From Sphingomonas sp. AP4-R1 (lineage in GTDB: Bacteria; Pseudomonadota; Alphaproteobacteria; Sphingomonadales; Sphingomonadaceae), in the NCBI RefSeq assembly GCF_013113735.1, contig NZ_CP053346.1:3734001-3798000 (forward strand): 64,000 bases of DNA. The letters are read 5' to 3'. The position numbers and the translations under genes were made by a program. Of this stretch, positions 27,507 through 36,301 are shown in pieces (the first letter of the stretch is position 1; each line of letters starts with the position of its first letter). The notes under the pieces were generated by a model. That model ran no database searches. It was not told the origin of the DNA and saw nothing but the letters and a program-made list of their open reading frames with translations.

Positions 27507-28259
27507 ATGATCTATTTGGCCAAGTTGGAGCGGCTCCTCGCGGCATTCCGAGATGCCGTCACCGAGCATGCGCTGTACGAAGCGCTTCTTGCCGCGACGT
27601 CGGAGCTGGGCTTCTCCCAGTTCGCGATGGGACATCATGTCGACCTGTCTCGACCCGCGGCCGACGCCATCCGTTTGACATCCTACGATGCGGACTGGAT
27701 CGAGCATGTTGTCGAACGGGGATACTTTGTCGACGACCCGATTCATCTTGCGAGCACGAGAATGCCGCACGGCTTCATGTGGAGCGATGTGAAGGACATT
27801 GTCGAGCTGACCGCGCGGCATAAGCAGATACTGGCGGAGGCACTGGGTTTCGGGCTCGTCAGCGGCTTTACCATCCCGGTGCATATTCCCGGCGAATATC
27901 ATGGCACATGCACATTTGCGGCATCCTCCGACGATCGTCCCAGCGACACCGCCTTATGGGCAGCGCAGCTTTGCGGCACCTTCGCGTTCGATGCAGCCCG
28001 GCGGATCATGCGATTGCGGGGGAATTCGGAAAACATGCCGGTTCCCGGGCTCACTCCCCGTCAAATGGATGCGCTCGTCCTGGTGGGGCGTGGAAAGAAT
28101 GATGGCGAAATAGCTGAATTGCTGGGTGTTAGCCGATCTACCGCGCACGAGCATGTCGAGGGGGTGAGACGGGCGTACGGCAATGCACAGCGACCGCATC
28201 TCATCGCGCGCGCATTGTTCGACGGGCAGGTCAGCTTCACCGATCTGCTGCGGCGATGA
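27507..28259 (+). CDS. LuxR-type transcriptional regulator with autoinducer-binding domain (solo)
   Basis: A 250-residue regulator. Residues ~1-165 form the autoinducer-binding domain. Relative to TraR, Trp57 (W64 here), Asp70-Pro71 (D77, P78), Trp85 (W92) and Gly113 (G120) are conserved, but Tyr61 is replaced by Val68. The C-terminal HTH (LTPRQMDALVLVGRGKNDGEI) keeps Leu182 and Gly188 and has Gln in place of Glu178. No LuxI synthase is in the window, so it is a solo. It sits at the end of the conjugation remnant, as TraR-like regulators sometimes do. The ligand is unknown; changes at the Tyr61 position are known in solos that respond to non-acyl-homoserine-lactone signals. Confidence 0.85.
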   Translation: MIYLAKLERLLAAFRDAVTEHALYEALLAATSELGFSQFAMGHHVDLSRPAADAIRLTSYDADWIEHVVERGYFVDDPIHLASTRMPHGFMWSDVKDIVELTARHKQILAEALGFGLVSGFTIPVHIPGEYHGTCTFAASSDDRPSDTALWAAQLCGTFAFDAARRIMRLRGNSENMPVPGLTPRQMDALVLVGRGKNDGEIAELLGVSRSTAHEHVEGVRRAYGNAQRPHLIARALFDGQVSFTDLLRR

Positions 28260-28279
28260 TCGCATGAAGCTGCGCTTCG

Positions 28280-28720
28280 CTACCCGGATTGCGGCACCTC
28301 GCCGCCGGACCGAAACGCCCGGGTCAGTACCACTCGCGCGGCAGCCGGGTAATCCGCAGGATGCACGCCGTCACGGGAGGCAAGTGCCGCCAGATCAATG
28401 GTGCGGTCGCCATGCCGGCTGGCAGCGCGATAGACGCTCCAGGCGCGAGGGCGGGAGCGGGGGTAGATCCAGCTTATCTGGCCGGCACGCAGCCTTTGCC
28501 TCAGCCGCACAATGTCGCGATCGAAAGCAGGGCCTGTCGCGTCATTCGAGCCGGCGGACACGATGACAAGATCATAGTGCTTCGCCGGCACGAGGGCGCT
28601 GATGTCGCTCGTCGTCGCCCCCACCCGAGCCCGGACATCGCAACCGCTCGGCCACAGGATGGTGATCGCAGCCGCGATCCCAAGAGCGATGCTATCTCCG
28701 AGGATCAGACACGATGACAT
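28280..28720 (-). CDS. SGNH-hydrolase-like protein
   Basis: A 146-residue protein with the blocks of a compact SGNH/GDSL hydrolase: LILGDSIALGIA (nucleophile Ser), IVSAGSNDATGP (Asn block), and a late DGVHPADYPA (Asp-x-x-His dyad). The family includes lipases, acyl esterases and peptidoglycan or polysaccharide deacetylases. ATG 28720 is chosen because the GDS block should be close to the N-terminus; longer frames add low-complexity residues. There is no signal peptide. It lies downstream of traG in the same direction and is convergent with the LuxR gene. A role in peptidoglycan access for conjugation is speculation. Confidence 0.65.
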   Translation of the reverse strand: MSSCLILGDSIALGIAAAITILWPSGCDVRARVGATTSDISALVPAKHYDLVIVSAGSNDATGPAFDRDIVRLRQRLRAGQISWIYPRSRPRAWSVYRAASRHGDRTIDLAALASRDGVHPADYPAAARVVLTRAFRSGGEVPQSG

Positions 28721-28874
28721 AGGCGGACCGCGCGGAGCGGAAGAGGAAAGAGGGTGGGAAAAGGGGGTAGCCAATAGGGTGGGTGGTCGGCGACGAATGT
28801 GCGGGGCGGTGTGCGAGGGGCAGTGCCGTTGCGCCGCCTGATCTTATAGGATCGCAAAGGGAAGGGCCCCGGCA

Positions 28875-29300
28875 ATGGACACGGTTGATGGAGCACCCGA
28901 CGCGGCGACCGAGGCCAATAGTCTGGCCGGCGAGCGACCCCGCATATCCCGATCGATCTGGCATCCCTGGTACGCCAAGGCCTGGTGGATCGGTGTAGCC
29001 CTCTATTGGGCCGGCAAGCTCGGATCGTGGTTCAGTCCCGGTCTCGACACTTTTTATGCCAGTGCTGCAGCGGGCTATCTGAACGTCGTCTTTCTTCCAT
29101 TCACGCCGTTGATCGTCCTTGGGCTCGGCTATGTGGGCGCCTGGATGGACCACTATCGATGGAAATGGGTGAGCGAGCCACGCGAGGAATTGGCTCCCAG
29201 GCGATCGGTTGGTGGTTATATTGACCCATTGGCAGATCCGCTGGATCCTAGATCGCCAAAATATTGGCACCGGCACAACCACAATCGAGCTCGGCACTAG
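28875..29300 (+). CDS. Small membrane protein of the conjugation region
   Basis: A 141-residue protein with two hydrophobic segments (AWWIGVALYWAGKLGSWF and GYLNVVFLPFTPLIVLGLGYVGAW) and a His-rich tail (YWHRHNHNRARH). I recognise no family. It is antiparallel to traG, and the two genes share their stop codons within one palindromic CTAG (29297-29300). The promoter must lie in 28721-28874. Its position next to traG could suggest an entry-exclusion or regulatory role, but nothing in the sequence proves this. Confidence 0.55.
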   Translation: MDTVDGAPDAATEANSLAGERPRISRSIWHPWYAKAWWIGVALYWAGKLGSWFSPGLDTFYASAAAGYLNVVFLPFTPLIVLGLGYVGAWMDHYRWKWVSEPREELAPRRSVGGYIDPLADPLDPRSPKYWHRHNHNRARH

Positions 29301-32300
29301 CGCCGCTCCTTAAATTCGCTGTCGCCATCGAATGGGCCGTTCGCGAGGTCGTTAGAAAACCTGCCGGAAGCCAATACTGACCTTTGCTCAATCGAAGTAA
29401 TGGGGCTGGTGACGTCGGCAGTTCCACGTCCAGAATCCGCGTCATTGAGGTAGCGGTTACGCAGTCCTCGAGTACCAATAATTTGTTCTGCAAGTTCTTT
29501 TGTAAAAATGGAGGTCGGATTGCTCGATCGGGCAGCAGCGCGTTCGGCATTGGAGATAACTGCACGAACGTCGTAATTGACGATATCTAGAGCGCTGGAG
29601 GTGCTTTCACTGGTCGCCCCACGATCAGACGTAACGATACTAAACGAGCCGCCAGCGCCGCCCCTAGCTCCGAACTGGCCTTGGCTTGCCCCTTTGGAAA
29701 AACCCCCGCGCCGAGCGTCTGCCGAGACAGTCGCCGAAATATCCGTTCCAACTGAGTTGGTGTCGTCAGCGCTGCGAGTGAGTGTCCTCGACCAGCCCGT
29801 CTGAACCATGATCGCCTGTACATCACGCTGAAGCGTGTCCGCGACCTGCGGTTTCAAGCGCCAACGACCCTTGCGGTCCATTTCAAAACCGCCCCTGAGC
29901 CAGTTTGCCATCTCGGCCTGTCCATCGGCCCCGCCACCAAGAAAATGCTCGATCGTGTCCGGACCAGCTTGTTTGCCGGCCTCGAACCTCGTGCTCGTGT
30001 CGCTGCGCGCCGACCGCTCGAAGCCGGTGCTGCTCGAGACGAGCAGGTCGTCATGTGCGAAGCTGAAGCGGGCCGTGCCGCCGTTCGCAATCGCTCCAAG
30101 CTGGCTCTCGTTGATCAGACCCGCCCGCCACATCTGTGCAGCGCTCCGCGGGTTCAAATTGAGATGGAAGTCGCCGTCCTGGTCCATCGCGATCTGGCGC
30201 TTTGACAATGTGACGCCCGCATTTCGCAACAGGCCCTGTGCCCGGGTCAGCCGCTCGCTTCCCACGACCTGCGACAGGCGATCATTCCGGGCACGATCGG
30301 CGATCCCGGTCGCACCACCCTCGGCGATGTCCACCTGGTTTCCGGCGGTGGACCGCAGCGCGCCGATAAACGCATCAAGGTGTGCGGCCTCGCGAACCGA
30401 CGTTCCCGCCGCGCGCGCACCGTGCGCAAAACCGGCTTCGTTCGACTCCTGTCGCTGCTCGCGGATCCGCGCCGCTTGACGCACGCCGTCGTGCTCGATT
30501 TCGCGCTGTGCATCGAGCTTTCCGGCCCGGTCCGCGAGATCATAGCCTGCGGTCTCGCGCGTGCGGCCGTAGATGGTCGTCCGTTCGCGCGCTGCTTCTG
30601 CCGTAACTCCGTCGGCGGTCCCGATCTGAGTTGCGGCGTTAAACGTTTCGAGCGCTCGCATGACGCGCGCCTCATCGCGGCCCGTCGCGCGGCCAAGCTG
30701 AGAGATGGCGGTGGATCGGGCTTCTCCGGAAAGCGCGTTGATGAAGGCGATCCGGCGGCTGGTTTCGCCGACAGATAGACCCAGCATCGCGGCAGCATCG
30801 CGCTGACCCGCATTGCCGCCGGTTCGATGGGCCTGTTCCGTGGCGACATTCCCGCGCTCGACAGAAGCGATCGCATCGCCCGCATGATCCCGGCGCCCGG
30901 CCATCGCACCCGCCTGAACCTGTGCCGCAGTCAGGTCGTTTGCGAGCATGCCATTCTGGTCGAAGGCGTTGGCGATGAGCTTGGCAAATGTGGGATCGGC
31001 AGACGCATCCGCGATGACACCACTGGCCTTCAGCTGGGCATCGTCCTCGCTATAGCCGGCGCGTTCGAAATAGCGCGCTACCCCGTCCATCATCATGCCG
31101 TAAGCCCGAGTGTCGCCGAAGGCGCGCCACTGTATCAGGTTCTGCGAGAAGGACGCGAAGGCGCGCTCGCCGGACGGGCCGTTCCCGAAATAGCGGGTGC
31201 CAAGCGACCGCAATGCGTCCTTCTCCGCAAATTGGTGAAGGGCGGACGTCGTCGCATTCGCCCGGATCGCATCGCGCGTCGCGGGATGCGAGAGATCGCC
31301 ATTGGTCAGCGCCGGCGCCAGGCCGCCCAGTTCGCGCGCAGCGTCTATACCGCCCATGCCAAAGGCAGGGACGCCGGGAACGGCGCTCGCGCGCTCGGAC
31401 AGATAGCCGTCGGCAGCTCCAAAGCCCCGGTTACGCGCGAAGCTGCTGCGCTCACCGAAATCGCCGAAACTGCTGGCCGCGGCTCTGCGCGCGAACGTCC
31501 CGACAGCGGACCCTTGGGCCTCCAGTGCCGAGGCATATCCCTCACCGGTGGCAAGAGGGGCTGCGGCCTCGCTTGCCTGGCCGCTGACGCCGAGTGCGCC
31601 GCCCGTGACTGCGGAAAAGATGTTGCCGGAAAAGCGGAAGACGGTGAACACGAATGCACCGGCGAGACCGGCTGCAGCCGTTCGGAAGCTACCGAAAATG
31701 GCGAGCGCTTTCTGGGCAGAAGAGGGGGCCAGAAGCCAGGCATTGGCCGCAACCGCGTTCGCCCGCATCTCGCTCAGCGCGCCCATCGCCCGGCCAAGCG
31801 TCAGTTGATAGATGCCCGCGTCGATCACGCCCCAGAGCGCCACGAACACGAACAGGCCCAGCGCAAAGCCCGCGACCCGCAGATTGATGGGCGTCAGGAT
31901 GAACAGCAACGCCACTGGCACCATGAAGAGCATGATCCCGAAGACGACTGCCCGAATGGTCGGAAGCCATTCGTTGGCGACCGACATCGTTGCCAGACCC
32001 GAGGAGAGGACTGCCCGATTGGCCATGACGCGCGCTGCGGATGCCGGACTGTCCTCGAACAGGACATCGCCGACACTGTTGCCAAGCAGGATGTTGCCCA
32101 TGAGCGCTTGTAGCGACAGGGGCGTGCCCATCATCGTCTGGCCGATCTCGCCGATCTGCGCCCGGCAGCGCGTCAGTTGAACGGCCTGTGTCACGTCGAA
32201 CCCGGACCGTCGGCAAACCTGGCTGCTATATGCATCGAACAAGACCGGGTCGGACAGACGCTCGGAGATGTGCGACCATGCGTCCGCGCAACTGACGGTC

Positions 32301-33022
32301 GTGCCGCCTTTGTCGGCTGCAGTGTAGACCGTCGAGAAAGTGGCGGGGCCGGACATCGCGGCGAATGCCGCCGGCAGGTCGGTCGCCGTGCGAAACAGGC
32401 GGTCGTCATCGACGCCATAAGCCGCGGATACGCGTGCGACCGGATAACATTGCCGGACATAGTCCTTGATCGTCGCATCCAGGAACGTGTCGGTCATGGG
32501 GCCGCGCGGCGCGACCGCATTGAAGAAGAGGTCGAACATGTGGCCGCCCGCGCCAAACTCGACCTTGGACGTCGGATCGAGCAAATTGTCGTCGATCGTT
32601 TCGACCAACGCACGCTCGACCAGATTGGTCGTGCCCGCGACAAGCACGAGGAGGTTCGGAACGTCGCCAACGGCCTGATAGGCATTCCGGACCTTGTCGT
32701 AGACATGGACGGTGCCGGTGGTGGTGATCATGCCGACGAACAGTCCGACGCCGACGAGCATCTGGAAGCCGAACGCGACCAATCCCATGGCCTGGCCACG
32801 GATGCTGGCGAGCAAGGCACCCAGCGAGATGCCGACGACCGCGATGATGACGACCAATGTCTCGTAGCGCGGATCTGCAAAGATCATCGCGACGAGCCGA
32901 AACGCGTCCACCGTCTCGGAAAAGCCATTGTAGGTATAAAAGCTCGCGTCGATGGCGGAAGCCGGGCGCGCCAGGGCAAAGCCAAATATCGGAACGACAG
33001 CACGGAGCAGGCGCGACGTCAT
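29297..33022 (-). CDS. traG: TraG-like conjugal transfer protein (F-type mating-pair stabilisation)
   Basis: A 1241-residue inner-membrane protein. The N-terminal ~450 residues form the TraG_N region with several transmembrane helices (YETLVVIIAVVGISLGALLA, FGFQMLVGVGLFVGMI, VVFGIMLFMVPVALLFILTP, AGFALGLFVFVALWGVIDAG). A long periplasmic, Ala/Gly/Arg-rich C-terminus follows. ATG 33022 begins one base after the TraH stop, so the pair is coupled. The gene order TraF, TrbB, TraH, TraG matches the F-plasmid pilus assembly region. The last ~100 codons (29300-29600) are visibly AT-richer than the rest. Confidence 0.85.
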   Translation of the reverse strand: MTSRLLRAVVPIFGFALARPASAIDASFYTYNGFSETVDAFRLVAMIFADPRYETLVVIIAVVGISLGALLASIRGQAMGLVAFGFQMLVGVGLFVGMITTTGTVHVYDKVRNAYQAVGDVPNLLVLVAGTTNLVERALVETIDDNLLDPTSKVEFGAGGHMFDLFFNAVAPRGPMTDTFLDATIKDYVRQCYPVARVSAAYGVDDDRLFRTATDLPAAFAAMSGPATFSTVYTAADKGGTTVSCADAWSHISERLSDPVLFDAYSSQVCRRSGFDVTQAVQLTRCRAQIGEIGQTMMGTPLSLQALMGNILLGNSVGDVLFEDSPASAARVMANRAVLSSGLATMSVANEWLPTIRAVVFGIMLFMVPVALLFILTPINLRVAGFALGLFVFVALWGVIDAGIYQLTLGRAMGALSEMRANAVAANAWLLAPSSAQKALAIFGSFRTAAAGLAGAFVFTVFRFSGNIFSAVTGGALGVSGQASEAAAPLATGEGYASALEAQGSAVGTFARRAAASSFGDFGERSSFARNRGFGAADGYLSERASAVPGVPAFGMGGIDAARELGGLAPALTNGDLSHPATRDAIRANATTSALHQFAEKDALRSLGTRYFGNGPSGERAFASFSQNLIQWRAFGDTRAYGMMMDGVARYFERAGYSEDDAQLKASGVIADASADPTFAKLIANAFDQNGMLANDLTAAQVQAGAMAGRRDHAGDAIASVERGNVATEQAHRTGGNAGQRDAAAMLGLSVGETSRRIAFINALSGEARSTAISQLGRATGRDEARVMRALETFNAATQIGTADGVTAEAARERTTIYGRTRETAGYDLADRAGKLDAQREIEHDGVRQAARIREQRQESNEAGFAHGARAAGTSVREAAHLDAFIGALRSTAGNQVDIAEGGATGIADRARNDRLSQVVGSERLTRAQGLLRNAGVTLSKRQIAMDQDGDFHLNLNPRSAAQMWRAGLINESQLGAIANGGTARFSFAHDDLLVSSSTGFERSARSDTSTRFEAGKQAGPDTIEHFLGGGADGQAEMANWLRGGFEMDRKGRWRLKPQVADTLQRDVQAIMVQTGWSRTLTRSADDTNSVGTDISATVSADARRGGFSKGASQGQFGARGGAGGSFSIVTSDRGATSESTSSALDIVNYDVRAVISNAERAAARSSNPTSIFTKELAEQIIGTRGLRNRYLNDADSGRGTADVTSPITSIEQRSVLASGRFSNDLANGPFDGDSEFKERR

Positions 33023-33023
33023 C

Positions 33024-34451
33024 TCAATGTTCCCGGTTCGCGGCAGCCCCCGCGGCGTCGCGGGCGTCCCGGTCACGCTGGCGGAGCAACCCCGAATAGC
33101 TGGCCGACAGGTTGGCCGAGCCGAGTGCTGCCAGATACGATTGACGCATCTGGGCGCGCTGACGCAGCACTTCCTCGCGCAGAATGCGAAGTTGCTCGAT
33201 GCCCTTCGTCAGAATTCGGGTCTGGCAGATATTCGCATTGGCAGCGTCGCTGGCTCCCGCCGTGGTCGCCCCGCGCTCGGCATTGCTCAGCGCGAAGTCG
33301 ATCGACCGGTTGAGGTCGTCCAGCATCTGATAGGCCAGCGTCAGCGCGACCAGCTCATCCGTATCCGCAATGACCGAAGACGAAACGCCCTCGCGTACGC
33401 CCCATTCGAGCATCCGATAGACGGGCAGGGTACCCACATTGGCGACGAACTGCTTTTCGTCCCCCGTCAGCGCAACCCGTGTCCGGATCTTCGTGGCGAT
33501 CGTCTCCATGCGGGCGCGCGCGAGCGCCAGCGCGCCGCTGCCCCCGTCATTCGTGCAGTCCGACCCGCTGCCGGGGACGGAGAGCGCGCGCCGCTGAACG
33601 CGCCCGCTCAGAAAGTCGTCGGCTGACTCCGTATCCTGGCGGGGGCAGGCGGGAATAGCGGAGAAGAGGGGCACCCTGTCGGCCTCGTTCCACCGCATGT
33701 AGACATCGCCGACCCTGGCCCGCATCACATCGGCCCAGTCGCCCGCACCGACGCGCGAGGCGGCATGCGCGAGCAGCGACCCGGTCCGGAAGATATCCGT
33801 CACCTCGGACGGGCAGTTGGCGAGCGCGTCCTTCAGATCCTCTGTCGGATTGTTGTTGTTCGCCTGGATCCGCTCGCGGCTCTGCTGAAAGCTCTTCGAG
33901 AAGCCGGCGCGCACCGATTTATATCCGGTCATCTCCTCGATGATGCCCGACATATTGTCGTCACCCTTGGCGATCTGGACCATTCTATTAGCGAGACGAC
34001 AGTCATTGACCTGAATGGAGTTCAGGAAGTTGGTGGCGGCCTCCATCTTCGAGACGATGTTTCCCATTTTTTCGTCGAGGGTTTCGAGCAGATATTGGAA
34101 GGCGACGGCAGGAGCCGCCTGAAGGATGCTTTCCAGCTTCTGGACGAGATAGTCCGGGTCGAGAAACGACATGCCACCCAGAAACATGTCGATGCCGCCG
34201 CAGCCGGCTTTCACCTTCGGTAGCGTCAGGCTCATCAGATAGTCGTTATGGACGTCCACCCGACCGGACATTCCTCCGGCGGTGAGATAACCCCTTGTCT
34301 GGTCTTCGAAGCTGCCCGGTGATGTGTAGGTCGCGCTGTCGAACCAGCTTTCCGCCCAGCCTTGCGACCAGGCCGGCGCGCTGCCGGCGATGCTCAGAGC
34401 GAGCGTAAGTCCGCCTTGGAGGAACGTCAGGCGTGGCGATCGAAAAACCAT
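33024..34451 (-). CDS. traH: TraH conjugal transfer protein (pilus assembly)
   Basis: A 475-residue periplasmic/outer-membrane-associated protein with a signal peptide (MVFRSPRLTFLQGGLTLALSIAGSAPAWS). TraH family features are present: GGMSGRVDVHNDYLMSLTLPKVKAGCGGIDMFLGGMSF (residues ~53-90), a helical middle region (SILQAAPAVAFQYLLETL), and ending arginine-rich helices. In F, TraH is needed for pilus extension with TraF and TraW. It is 49 bases downstream of the TrbB-like gene and 1 base before traG. Confidence 0.88.
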   Translation of the reverse strand: MVFRSPRLTFLQGGLTLALSIAGSAPAWSQGWAESWFDSATYTSPGSFEDQTRGYLTAGGMSGRVDVHNDYLMSLTLPKVKAGCGGIDMFLGGMSFLDPDYLVQKLESILQAAPAVAFQYLLETLDEKMGNIVSKMEAATNFLNSIQVNDCRLANRMVQIAKGDDNMSGIIEEMTGYKSVRAGFSKSFQQSRERIQANNNNPTEDLKDALANCPSEVTDIFRTGSLLAHAASRVGAGDWADVMRARVGDVYMRWNEADRVPLFSAIPACPRQDTESADDFLSGRVQRRALSVPGSGSDCTNDGGSGALALARARMETIATKIRTRVALTGDEKQFVANVGTLPVYRMLEWGVREGVSSSVIADTDELVALTLAYQMLDDLNRSIDFALSNAERGATTAGASDAANANICQTRILTKGIEQLRILREEVLRQRAQMRQSYLAALGSANLSASYSGLLRQRDRDARDAAGAAANREH

Positions 34452-34500
34452 GGCGGATACCCTTGGAGCAGGAGAAGCCAGGAAGGAGAGCCCGCCATGC

Positions 34501-35115
34501 TCACCTCCGGGATGACGGCGGCGGTGGGGCGGACACGCCCACGATGCCGGTATATTTCGCCATGGCGCGGACGCCGACGGCGGCGCGCACGCCGGTCATC
34601 ATCTTGAACGCCAGGTAGATGTTCCGCGCCACGTTGGCCGCATGATCGGTGCCGATCGCGACCGGGACCGCGCGGTTCGGGTCTTCGATCGCGCGTGCCC
34701 ATGCAAGTGGGTGGCCAACCCAGGGAAGGCCAAACCGGCCCGACCGGAGCATCGCTTCGTCCGGCGTGATCAGAGCGATGCGCAGTCCATATGTCGTCCG
34801 CATCATCTGTAATCGTGACCACAGGTCTCCGCAGGGAACACAGCCCGGAGCGGTGCTCATTTCGACGATGAAGATGGGGGCACTCTTGCGCAGTGTGTCC
34901 GCAAAGTCCGGCGGAAAGTCACGCGTGACGGGGACGCGGCCGAGCGAAGCCCGCAGTTCGCTTCCATCGCTTACGGGGTGCATGGCGGATCGGGGGACTG
35001 CGCCGGTCGAAGGGACGGCGCTTCGATCCTTTGCGCTCGCAGACGTCGCCATGATCGGGAGGATCGCCGCCCACGACAAGAGGCGCGTGTGTTTCAGCAC
35101 GAGGAAACGCCCCAC
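34501..35115 (-). CDS. TrbB-like thioredoxin-fold conjugation protein
   Basis: A 204-residue protein with a signal peptide (GRFLVLKHTRLLSWAAILP ...ATSASA), hence periplasmic. The middle region IFIVEMSTAPGCVPCGDLW carries a CxxC (CVPC) in the place of a thioredoxin active site. GLPWVGHPLAW follows, as would a cis-Pro loop. In F-type systems TrbB is a disulfide isomerase supporting TraF/TraH assembly, which fits its place between traF and traH. The start is GTG 35115. Family assignment rests on fold motifs and position. Confidence 0.65.
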   Translation of the reverse strand: MGRFLVLKHTRLLSWAAILPIMATSASAKDRSAVPSTGAVPRSAMHPVSDGSELRASLGRVPVTRDFPPDFADTLRKSAPIFIVEMSTAPGCVPCGDLWSRLQMMRTTYGLRIALITPDEAMLRSGRFGLPWVGHPLAWARAIEDPNRAVPVAIGTDHAANVARNIYLAFKMMTGVRAAVGVRAMAKYTGIVGVSAPPPPSSRR

Positions 35116-35169
35116 ATGCGCGCTTTCGCCGTCTCAGGGGATTGAGGGAAACGCGGGGAGGAAAATCTG

Positions 35170-35304
35170 ATGCTGACTATCGGTGCGGACGGCTCGGTGA
35201 TCTTGCCTGCTCTGGCGCTCCGACACCTCGGCACCAGCCCGGGCAGTCGCCTCGACATCGTCGCTTCGCCGCTCGGAGAATTGCGGCTGCGTCCGTCGCC
35301 TGGT
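35170..35304 (+). pseudogene. Degenerate AbrB/VapB-type antitoxin fragment
   Basis: ATG 35170 has a good ribosome-binding site (GGGAGGA). The first ~45 residues resemble the swapped-hairpin AbrB fold of the intact antitoxin downstream: LTIGADGSVILPALALRHLG then PGSRLDIVASPLGELRLRPS, against VTAKGQITLRKDLLRHLG then PGSKIAIEKLPDGRIEVRA. After that, similarity ends. The frame happens to stay open into the intact gene at 35599 through a low-complexity stretch with no family resemblance. I read it as a truncated duplicate of the antitoxin rather than a fusion. Confidence 0.45.
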
Positions 35305-35544
35305 GCCTCGCTGACGCCGTGGTCACCGCCATGTTGTGCAGATGGTGGCCAGCCCTCGGTGAGCGGACCCGCGGCGGGTCCTGTGCGACCCATATTCATG
35401 GGTGTAGCCCCATGTACGGGGCGGAGCATTGCGCGGATGCCTGGACCACAGCGAACAGCCGTGGATGGTGGCACCGCCGGGATCCAGGCTGCGTGGTTCC
35501 ATCGCCTGCCCACCTCACCCTTGTTCCGATCTGGCCAAATCGGC

Positions 35545-35573
35545 TTGAACGTAAGGATGATCTGCCTTACTTT
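35545..35573 (+). promoter_or_regulatory. vapBC promoter with inverted-repeat operator
   Basis: A -35-like TTGAAC (35545-35550) and -10-like TACTTT (35568-35573) are 17 bases apart. Between and across them lies a perfect inverted repeat GTAAGG (35551-35556) ... CCTTAC (35565-35570). Such a repeat over the core promoter is the usual binding site for autorepressing AbrB-type antitoxins. The distance to the vapB ATG at 35599 is normal. Confidence 0.55.
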
Positions 35574-35598
35574 GTGGGGGTATAGAAGGACCTCTCCG

Positions 35599-35850
35599 AT
35601 GACGACCCTGACGGTGACCGCGAAAGGCCAGATCACGCTCCGAAAGGATTTGCTGCGCCATCTCGGCGTCCATCCGGGATCGAAGATCGCGATTGAGAAG
35701 CTGCCCGACGGGCGGATCGAAGTACGCGCAGAAGAGCCGCGCGGTGCCATCTCGGCTGTCTTCGGCGCCCTGAAGCGGGAGGGCCAGGCGCCTATCTCGA
35801 TCGAAGACATGAATGAGGCGATCTCCAGGGGGTGGGCGGGCGAGTTGTGA
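35599..35850 (+). CDS. vapB: AbrB/MazE-superfamily antitoxin (VapB type)
   Basis: An 83-residue protein. The N-terminal swapped-hairpin DNA-binding domain is MTTLTVTAKGQITLRKDLLR then HLGVHPGSKIAIEKL and DGRIEVRAEEP. The C-terminal ~35 residues (FGALKREGQAPISIEDMNEA) form the toxin-neutralising tail. ATG 35599 has AGAAGGA upstream. Its stop overlaps the toxin start in GTGA. It is inferred to repress its own promoter through the inverted repeat at 35551-35570. Confidence 0.85.
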   Translation: MTTLTVTAKGQITLRKDLLRHLGVHPGSKIAIEKLPDGRIEVRAEEPRGAISAVFGALKREGQAPISIEDMNEAISRGWAGEL

Positions 35851-36245
35851 AGATCACCGTCGACACCAACATCCTCGTTCGCGCGATCATCGCAGATGAC
35901 GCGGAGCAGGCGCGACTGGCGCAGGATGCCCTGGAACGTGCGACGCTGATCGCCCTGCCGGTCACGTGCCTGGTGGAGTTCTGCTGGGTCACGCAGCGCG
36001 TCTATAAGCTCGGCAGATCCGAGACCGCCGCCGCGATCCGCTCTCTGATCGCGGCGGACAAAGTCGCCGCCGACAGAGGCGCGGTCGAGGCCGGGCTCGC
36101 GCTGTTCGAGGCAGGCGGCGACTTTGCCGACGGTGTCATCGCTCATTCCGGGAAATGGCTCGGCGGCGAGACCTTCATGAGCTTTGACCGGCAAGCGGTC
36201 CGATTGCTGGCCCTGCAGGGGGAAAGCACTATCATCCCGAGCTGA
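35847..36245 (+). CDS. vapC: PIN-domain toxin ribonuclease (VapC type)
   Basis: A 132-residue PIN-domain nuclease. The acidic metal-binding residues are Asp6 (VDTNILVR), Glu44 (LVEFCWV), Asp95 (FADGVIAH) and Asp114 (FMSFDRQA), so the active site is complete. VapC toxins cleave tRNA or rRNA when free of VapB. The start is GTG 35847 inside the overlap GTGA with vapB. The pair sits antiparallel between the trbB-like gene and the traF remnant, so it was probably acquired by the mobile element. Confidence 0.88.
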   Translation: MKITVDTNILVRAIIADDAEQARLAQDALERATLIALPVTCLVEFCWVTQRVYKLGRSETAAAIRSLIAADKVAADRGAVEAGLALFEAGGDFADGVIAHSGKWLGGETFMSFDRQAVRLLALQGESTIIPS

Positions 36246-36301
36246 CCCAGTTCGTGCCATGGGGCCGGCCCCGGCAGACCCGATGCGTTGGGAGGCTGTC
36301 G

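Noticed and set aside
30827..32113. 428-codon plus-strand open frame inside traG
   Set aside because: Antisense shadow of traG with low-complexity composition.
35170..35850. A single 226-residue fused antitoxin
   Set aside because: The middle ~100 residues have no family resemblance, and the intact antitoxin has its own promoter, operator and ribosome-binding site.
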